Positions 7,353 through 11,977 of a stretch of 11,977 nucleotides of DNA are shown in pieces. Both the position numbers and the translations under genes were made by a program. The notes under the pieces are model-generated. The model was not told the DNA's origin, made no database searches, and saw only the letters and a list, made by a program, of their open reading frames with translations. The stretch spans positions 1 to 11,977 of the forward strand of contig PNND01000359.1 in assembly GCA_013824045.1 (NCBI GenBank). The letters run 5' to 3'. The DNA is from Rhodobacter sp. (GTDB lineage: Bacteria; Pseudomonadota; Alphaproteobacteria; Rhodobacterales; Rhodobacteraceae). The stretch's first letter is position 1. Every line of letters starts with the position of its first letter.

Positions 7353-7364
7353 GAAAACGTTTTC
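7353..7364. promoter_or_regulatory. LacI-type operator-like site 3 (perfect palindrome)
   Basis: GAAAACGTTTTC is a perfect 12-base palindrome with central CG, the most symmetric site in the control region and a classic LacI/GalR-family operator shape. It lies 51-52 bases (centre to centre) beyond site 2 and about 20 bases upstream of the predicted aglR -35. Confidence 0.6.
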
Positions 7365-7383
7365 TCAAAGGCTGTCTAAAGCT

Positions 7384-7412
7384 TTGACCTTGACAGATGG
7401 CTTGTCTAACCT
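7384..7412 (+). promoter_or_regulatory. Candidate promoter of aglR and downstream genes
   Basis: TTGACC (7384-7389) and TAACCT (7407-7412) are separated by 17 bases. The -10 keeps the most conserved T, A and final T. A second TTGACA at 7390-7395 would leave only 11 bases and is less likely. Transcription would begin near 7419, about 32 bases before the chosen aglR ATG, immediately upstream of operator-like site 4. Confidence 0.45.
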
Positions 7413-7422
7413 GTCCGCGAAT

Positions 7423-7438
7423 TGAAACCGTTTTGGAT
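7423..7438. promoter_or_regulatory. LacI-type operator-like site 4 (aglR leader, autoregulation)
   Basis: TGAAACCGTTTTGGAT carries AAACCGTTTTGGAT, which matches site 1 in 13 of 14 positions in the same orientation. It sits just after the predicted aglR transcript start and before the ATG at 7451, so a bound repressor would limit its own synthesis and that of the beta-glucosidase and glucokinase genes. Confidence 0.55.
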
Positions 7439-7450
7439 GCGCACGCCGCC

Positions 7451-8509
7451 ATGAATCTCAAGGAATTGGCCACGAAACTGGGCCTATCGCCCACGACCGT
7501 CAGCCGCGCCCTGAACGGCTACCCCGAGGTGAACGAATCCACCCGCGAACGCGTCATGGCTGCGGCCAAGCGGCACAACTACCGCCCCAACACCCGCGCC
7601 ATCCGTCTGGCCACAGGCCGCGCGCTGGCTGTAGGCCACGTTATCCCGCTGGCGACCCGCCATGAAATCGTGAACCCGATCTTCGCCGATTTCATCGCCG
7701 GCGCGGGCGAAACCTATTCCCGCAACGGCTATGACATGATCATGTCCGTCGTCCCCGATGAGGCCGAGGAACAGGCCTACCGCGATCTCAAATCGCGCGG
7801 CACGGCCGATGGCGTCATCCTGCACGCCCCCCGCATGAATGATCCCCGCATCCCGCTCTTGCACGAAATCGGAATCCCCTTCCTTGTCCATGGCCGCGCG
7901 ACGGGAACCGAACTTCCCTATTCCTGGGTGGATGTGAACAACCGCCGCGCCTTCCAGCGTGCCACGGAATTCCTCCTCGATCTGGGCCATATCCGCATCG
8001 GCCTTGTGAACGGCCTTGAATTCATGGATTTCGCCATCCGCCGCCGCACCGGCTATGTGGATGCGCTTGCCGCACGCGGCTTGCCGCTCGATCCCGCGCT
8101 GATGTCCTCGGATGAGATGACCGAAGTCTCGGGCTACCGCGCCGCCTCCACCATGCTCGATCTTCCCGAAAGCCCCACCGCCTTCCTCGTCGCCTCCATG
8201 ATCTCCGGCATGGGCGCGCGCCGTGCGATCGAAGAACGCGGTCTGAAAATGGGCCGCGACATCTCCGTCATCATCCATGACGATGATCTCTCCTACATGA
8301 AGAACGGCGGCGACGTGCCGATCTTCACCGCCACCCGCTCCTCGGTACGCGATGCCGGCCGCATCGCCGCCGAAATGCTCTTGGGCATCATCGCCAATCC
8401 CGGCGGCCAGCCCGAACATCGCCTGCTCGAGGCGGAACTCATCATCGGCCAGTCCACCGGACCGGGCCCCCGCTCCTTTTCTCCCGGCACTGCCCCCCAC
8501 AAGGTCTGA
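7451..8509 (+). CDS. aglR: LacI-family transcriptional regulator AglR
   Basis: This 352-residue repressor-type protein begins directly with the LacI helix-turn-helix, MNLKELATKLGLSPTTVSRA (1-20). The conserved VNESTRERV segment and the hinge-helix region around NTRAIRLATGRA (47-58) follow. The rest is a periplasmic-binding-protein-like sugar-sensing domain starting at AVGHVIPL, with GLVNG and SMISGMGARRAIEERG as recognisable later segments. The 7451 start is chosen because LacI proteins start within a few residues of this helix and the upstream ATG at 7397 precedes the predicted -10. No good ribosome binding site precedes 7451, so a low or leaderless-like translation rate is possible. It is divergent from aglEFGAK and heads a forward operon. 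It probably represses both and is released by an alpha-glucoside or glucose; the true inducer is unknown. Confidence 0.9.
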   Translation: MNLKELATKLGLSPTTVSRALNGYPEVNESTRERVMAAAKRHNYRPNTRAIRLATGRALAVGHVIPLATRHEIVNPIFADFIAGAGETYSRNGYDMIMSVVPDEAEEQAYRDLKSRGTADGVILHAPRMNDPRIPLLHEIGIPFLVHGRATGTELPYSWVDVNNRRAFQRATEFLLDLGHIRIGLVNGLEFMDFAIRRRTGYVDALAARGLPLDPALMSSDEMTEVSGYRAASTMLDLPESPTAFLVASMISGMGARRAIEERGLKMGRDISVIIHDDDLSYMKNGGDVPIFTATRSSVRDAGRIAAEMLLGIIANPGGQPEHRLLEAELIIGQSTGPGPRSFSPGTAPHKV

Positions 8510-8513
8510 CCCC

Positions 8514-9833
8514 ATGTCGCTGTCCCGTTTCGATTTCCCGGAAGGTTTCCTGTTCGGGGCCGCCACTGCCGCCTATCAAATCGAAGGGTCGCAGTTCGGC
8601 GGCTGCGGCCCCTGCCATTGGGATACCTTCGCCGCCACCCCCGGCAATGTGAAACGGGCCGAAGACGGTGCCACCGCCTGCGATCACTTCCACAACTGGC
8701 CTTCCGACCTTGATCTGCTGCGCGCGGCCAATATGGATGCCTACCGCTTCTCCACCTCTTGGGCGCGGGTCATGCCCGATGGTGTGACGGTCAATCCCGA
8801 AGGTGTGGCCTTCTATGACCGGCTGGTCGACGGGATGCTGGAACGCGGCCTCAAACCCTTCCAGACGCTGTACCACTGGGAACTTCCCTCCGCTCTGGCC
8901 GATAAGGGCGGCTGGACCAACCGCGACACCCCCCTCCGCTTTGCCGATTTCGCGGAAACCATCACCCGCACGCTTGGCGACCGCGTGGCCTCCATCGCCA
9001 CGATCAACGAACCCTGGTGCGTGGCGTGGCTGTCGCATTTCATCGGCGCCCATGCCCCCGGCCTGCGCGATATCCGCGCCGCCGCCCGCGCCATGCACCA
9101 TATCTGCCTCGCCCATGGCCTCGCGGTGGACCGGCTGCGCAGCATGGGCCAGCCGAACCTCGGGATCGTGCTGAACTTCGATTACGCCCAACCGGCCTCT
9201 GACAGCCCCGAAGACCTCACAGCCGCCGCCCGCGCCGATGGCATCTTCAACCGCTGGTATATCGAAGGCATCACCCGCCAGACCTACCCCGACATTATCC
9301 TCGAAGGCCTCGCCCCTCATATGCCCGACAACTGGCAGGATGACATGGCGCTGATCGGCCAGCCGCTCGATTGGCTGGGCATCAACTACTACACCCGCCA
9401 CATTCAAGCCGCCGCCCCCGGCACCCCTTGGCCCGCGATCCGCGAGATCCCCGGCCCCCTGCCCAAAACCCAGATGGGATGGGAAATCTATCCCGACGGC
9501 CTGCACCACTTCCTAACCCGTATGGCGCGCGACTATGTGGGTGATCTGCCGCTTTACGTCACCGAAAACGGTATGGCCAATCCCGACCTGCCCGATCTGC
9601 CCGATCAGGTGCGCGAGGATTTCCTCTTCGCCCATCTCGCCGCCACCAAACGCGCCATCGCCGATGGGGCCAATGTGAAGGGCTTCTTCTACTGGTCGCT
9701 TCTGGACAATTACGAATGGGCCGAAGGCTATGAAAAACGCTTCGGTCTCGTGCATGTGGACTTCACCACCTTGAAGCGCACCCCCAAAACCTCCTATCAC
9801 GCCCTCGCCCGCGCATTGGCGCGGAACGACTGA
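8514..9833 (+). CDS. bglA: Beta-glucosidase, GH1 family (cytoplasmic)
   Basis: This 439-residue GH1 enzyme hydrolyses beta-glucosides such as cellobiose. The N-terminal signature FLFGAATAAYQIEGS (12-26) includes the sugar-binding Gln22. LYHWELP holds His121 and Trp122. TINEP (163-167) carries the acid/base Glu166, and YVTENG (348-353) the nucleophile Glu351. FYWSLLDNYEWAEGY (392-406) contains the conserved glucose-contacting Glu401 and Trp402. Both catalytic glutamates are present and the length fits the family (about 440-480). No signal peptide is seen, so it acts on imported substrate. The ATG lies four bases after the aglR stop, implying co-transcription and coupling. No GH1-specific transporter is present, so it may depend on AglEFGK or a transporter elsewhere. 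Activity on beta-galactosides or beta-fucosides, common in GH1, cannot be excluded. Confidence 0.93.
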   Translation: MSLSRFDFPEGFLFGAATAAYQIEGSQFGGCGPCHWDTFAATPGNVKRAEDGATACDHFHNWPSDLDLLRAANMDAYRFSTSWARVMPDGVTVNPEGVAFYDRLVDGMLERGLKPFQTLYHWELPSALADKGGWTNRDTPLRFADFAETITRTLGDRVASIATINEPWCVAWLSHFIGAHAPGLRDIRAAARAMHHICLAHGLAVDRLRSMGQPNLGIVLNFDYAQPASDSPEDLTAAARADGIFNRWYIEGITRQTYPDIILEGLAPHMPDNWQDDMALIGQPLDWLGINYYTRHIQAAAPGTPWPAIREIPGPLPKTQMGWEIYPDGLHHFLTRMARDYVGDLPLYVTENGMANPDLPDLPDQVREDFLFAHLAATKRAIADGANVKGFFYWSLLDNYEWAEGYEKRFGLVHVDFTTLKRTPKTSYHALARALARND

Positions 9834-9847
9834 TCGGAGCGCCCGCC

Positions 9848-10837
9848 ATGACCCCCGCCACGAGTCTCGCCATTCTCGCTGATATCGGCGGCACCAACAC
9901 ACGGGTCGCTCTGGCCGATGGCACCCGCGTGCGCGAAGGCAGCATCGCGCGCTTTTCCAATGCCGAATACAAGGCGCGCGGTCAGGACATCGCCCATATC
10001 CTGCGCGACTACCTCGCCACTTCCGGGGCGAACCCCGATGGTGTCTGCGTCGCCGCCGCAGGCCCGGTACAGGACGGCACCGCCACCATGACCAATCTCG
10101 ATTGGGTGATGGATGGCGCGAAACTCTCTGCCGCCACTGGCGCGCGCCGCGTGGCCATCCTCAACGATCTGCAGGCGCAGGGCCATGCGCTGGGCCATAT
10201 CGCCCCCGCCAACCTGCGCCCGATCATCCCCGGCCCCGCCCATCCCGGCGCACCCATGCTGGTGGTCGGCCTCGGCACCGGTGTCAACGCCGCCCCCGTC
10301 CACGGTCAGGGCGCCTCCCGCGTCGTGCCGCCTTCGGAATGCGGCCATGTCAACATGCCCGTCCGCAGCGAGGAAGACCTCCACCTCCTCCGCTTCATTG
10401 AAGCCCGCCTTGCCGCCTCGGGCGAGGTCGCCCATTGCGGCGTGGAAGAGGTGCTCGCCGGTCGCGGACTGGCCAACCTGCACGCCTTCGCCGCCCATCA
10501 GGCCCGCATTCCGGGCGGTCTCACCTCGGCCGAAGTGCTGGCCGCGCTCGCCACTGAAGACCCAGTCGCCGTGCATGCAGCGCAACTCTATACCCGCATC
10601 CTCGCGCAGGTGCTGGCCGATCTGGCGCTGATCCACCTGCCCTATGGCGGCATCTTTCTCATCGGCGGCATGTCCCGCGCCATGACTCCGCACTTCCCCC
10701 GCTTCGGCCTGACCGAAACCTTCCGCGAGGCCCGCCGCGTGGACCTGCTGCAAAAGGATTTCTCTGTCACCGTGGTGGAAGACGACTTTGCCGCCCTTAC
10801 GGGTTGCGCGGCCTTCCTGCAGGCCACGACCGCCTAA
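9848..10837 (+). CDS. glk: Glucokinase (Glk family, ATP-dependent)
   Basis: This 329-residue cytoplasmic enzyme phosphorylates glucose released by AglA and the GH1 enzyme to glucose 6-phosphate. The N-terminal phosphate-binding motif is ADIGGTNTR (11-19). VAAAGPV (68-74) and LNDLQAQG (105-112) follow, the latter holding the expected catalytic base Asp107. The second nucleotide-binding motif is VVGLGTGVNAA (139-149). ECGH (164-167) corresponds to the glucose-binding EGGH of E. coli Glk, keeping Glu and His with Cys replacing the first Gly. A C-terminal glycine-rich stretch, GGIFLIGGMSRAM, completes the fold. Length matches the Glk (not ROK) family. The ATG has a GGAGC site eight bases upstream and follows the beta-glucosidase stop by 14 bases. 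The stop lies only 10 bases from the end of the convergent hydrolase gene, with no clear terminator between. Confidence 0.93.
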   Translation: MTPATSLAILADIGGTNTRVALADGTRVREGSIARFSNAEYKARGQDIAHILRDYLATSGANPDGVCVAAAGPVQDGTATMTNLDWVMDGAKLSAATGARRVAILNDLQAQGHALGHIAPANLRPIIPGPAHPGAPMLVVGLGTGVNAAPVHGQGASRVVPPSECGHVNMPVRSEEDLHLLRFIEARLAASGEVAHCGVEEVLAGRGLANLHAFAAHQARIPGGLTSAEVLAALATEDPVAVHAAQLYTRILAQVLADLALIHLPYGGIFLIGGMSRAMTPHFPRFGLTETFREARRVDLLQKDFSVTVVEDDFAALTGCAAFLQATTA

Positions 10838-10847
10838 GAGAAGGCCC

Positions 10848-11510
10848 CTACTCCGGCAGCCGCTCCTTCAGGAACTGCAGCGTCACCCCCAGCCCATCCG
10901 GCGCAATCCCGTGCCCGGTGCCTTTCATGACATGGCCAAAGGTCTCGAACCCCGCCGTCACCAGCGCATCCCCGGCCTTCCCCATATCCGCGAACGGCAC
11001 CACCGGATCCTGATCGCCATGCACAAGCAGCACCGGCGGCTTCACCACCGCCTCCGCCTGCAGTTGCTCCGGCACCAGCAGCCGCCCGGAAATCGCCACC
11101 ACCCCGGCAATCGCCCTGTCACGGCGGGGGGCCACATGCAGGCTCATCATCGCGCCTTGCGAAAACCCGACCAAGGCCAGCGCCTCCGGCCCCAGCCCCT
11201 CTTCCGCCAGCCGTGCATCGAGGAAATCGTTGAACAGCGTCACCGAGGTCGCCATCCCCTCGCGCGCCGCCTCCTCGCTCGATCCATCCAGCCACGGAAT
11301 TGGAAACCACTGAAACCCGAACGGATTGCCCACACAGGGCTGCGGCGCATCGGGGGCCAGAAACACCGCCCCCGGCAGATGCGGCGCCAGCACATCGCCA
11401 AGGCTCAGCAGATCACTGCCATCCGCCCCATAGCCATGCACAAAGACCACCATCGATGTGGCCTTTCCGCCCGCCGCCGCCTTCCGCCCGAACTTCAACC
11501 CGTCGCTCAC
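10848..11510 (-). CDS. Alpha/beta hydrolase, carboxylesterase/phospholipase family
   Basis: This 220-residue serine hydrolase belongs to the small carboxylesterase/phospholipase group (Abhydrolase_2). The oxyanion region is VVFVHGYGADGSDLL (21-35). The nucleophile elbow is GFSQG (Ser117), the acid Asp168 lies in HGDQDPVVP, and the base His200 in KGTGHGI, giving a full triad at the usual spacing. The likely reaction is hydrolysis of short-chain or lysophospholipid esters in the cytoplasm; the physiological substrate is unknown. The GTG at 11510 is preferred over the in-frame ATG at 11588 because GGGAGGG lies six bases upstream, the family's N-terminus fits, and the codon overlaps the glycosylase stop as GTGA, typical of translational coupling. 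It is convergent to glk and unrelated to sugar uptake by sequence. Confidence 0.88.
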   Translation of the reverse strand: MSDGLKFGRKAAAGGKATSMVVFVHGYGADGSDLLSLGDVLAPHLPGAVFLAPDAPQPCVGNPFGFQWFPIPWLDGSSEEAAREGMATSVTLFNDFLDARLAEEGLGPEALALVGFSQGAMMSLHVAPRRDRAIAGVVAISGRLLVPEQLQAEAVVKPPVLLVHGDQDPVVPFADMGKAGDALVTAGFETFGHVMKGTGHGIAPDGLGVTLQFLKERLPE

Positions 11511-11977
11511 CGGAAGCCCTCCCGTTCCTTTGCCACCCGGTAGTAGGCCCACAGAAGCCGCGCCGCAACCGCCCGCCAAGGCGACCACTCCTCCGCCATC
11601 GCCCGCATCACCCGCTCCGATGGCCGCGCCTCCAACCCGAACAGCACCTTTGCCGCCTCCTGTAGCGCCAAATCCCCCGGCGCAAACACATCCGCCCGCC
11701 CCAGCGCGAACATCGCATAAATCTCCGCAGTCCAGCGCCCGATCCCCGGCACCGCCGTCAGCACCGCCACCACTTCTTCATCCGGCACATCCCGCAGCGC
11801 ATCAAAATCAATCCCCGCCGCCGCAAGCGCCTGCCCATAGCGCGCCTTCTGCCGCGACAACCCCACTGCCCGCAACTCCTCGCCCGTGGCCACCGCCATC
11901 CGCGCCGCATCGCACAACCCCGCCGCCTCCATCCGCGCCCAGATCGCATTGGCCGAGGCGACCGAGACCTGCTGGCT
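11507..11977 (-). CDS. AlkA-type DNA-3-methyladenine glycosylase, C-terminal 156 residues (5' end outside window)
   Basis: The frame is open to the window edge, so the N-terminus is missing. The fragment begins SQQVSVASANAIWARM, matching the conserved helix of the HhH-GPD superfamily. VPGIGRWTAEIYAMFAL (76-92) is the helix-hairpin-helix that grips DNA, and FAPGDLAL (98-105) holds the catalytic Asp102. WSPWRAVAARLLW (131-143) is the typical AlkA C-terminal segment. Such enzymes excise alkylated bases in base excision repair. The four-cysteine cluster of the MutY/Nth type is absent, which supports the AlkA branch. No transmembrane segment or Ada domain is visible in this part. The TGA overlaps the downstream hydrolase start by four bases (11507-11510). 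An ATG at 11932 lies inside the conserved domain and is not the real start. Confidence 0.9.
   Translation of the reverse strand, partial: SQQVSVASANAIWARMEAAGLCDAARMAVATGEELRAVGLSRQKARYGQALAAAGIDFDALRDVPDEEVVAVLTAVPGIGRWTAEIYAMFALGRADVFAPGDLALQEAAKVLFGLEARPSERVMRAMAEEWSPWRAVAARLLWAYYRVAKEREGFR

Noticed and set aside
7378..7385. AAAGCTTT palindrome as a further operator
   Set aside because: Its centre is GC rather than CG, it is short, and it does not match the other four sites.
7397..7399. ATG at 7397 as the aglR start
   Set aside because: It lies upstream of the predicted -10 box and would add 18 residues before the helix-turn-helix that LacI proteins normally start with.
7484..9509. Reverse-strand open frames of 360 and 355 residues opposite aglR and the beta-glucosidase gene
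   Set aside because: They are Gly/Ala/His-rich low-complexity translations without domains, antisense to clear genes.
9797..10753. A 318-residue reverse-strand open frame opposite glk
   Set aside because: It is antisense to an intact glucokinase, with the composition of a shadow frame and no motif.

Overview
The window looks like chromosomal DNA from a GC-rich alphaproteobacterium, most likely of the Rhodobacteraceae. The basis is codon use rich in GCC, CCC and CGC, the resemblance of the proteins to alphaproteobacterial families, and the alpha-glucoside (agl) gene order. No mobile element, phage gene, CRISPR array, tRNA or rRNA was seen.

Layout. (1) Positions 1-455: the 3' end of a forward-strand agmatinase/ureohydrolase gene converges with a 43-residue lysine-rich protein gene on the reverse strand. 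(2) Positions 604-7187, reverse strand: a complete operon in the order aglE-aglF-aglG-aglA-aglK. It encodes a periplasmic binding protein, two membrane permeases, a cytoplasmic GH13 alpha-glucosidase and the transport ATPase. The gaps are 14-16 bases, except for a 117-base aglE-aglF spacer that holds a very strong stem-loop. (3) Positions 7188-7450: a 263-base divergent control region with two plausible promoters and four related CG-centred, LacI-type operator-like palindromes. (4) Positions 7451-10837, forward strand: a LacI-family regulator (aglR), a GH1 beta-glucosidase and a glucokinase, closely spaced. (5) Positions 10848-11977, reverse strand: an alpha/beta hydrolase (carboxylesterase/phospholipase type) whose GTG start overlaps the stop of an AlkA-type DNA glycosylase gene that runs off the window.

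How it works together (inference from family knowledge). AglE captures alpha-glucosides such as sucrose, maltose or trehalose in the periplasm. AglF and AglG, powered by AglK, carry them in intact. AglA hydrolyses them and Glk phosphorylates the released glucose. The GH1 enzyme would add beta-glucosides to the set. AglR probably represses both arms from the shared control region and is relieved by sugar.

No wholly new system is evident. The items most worth a second look are an unusual two-helix insertion in the permease AglF, the operator array, the aglE-aglF stem-loop, and the small basic protein beside the operon.
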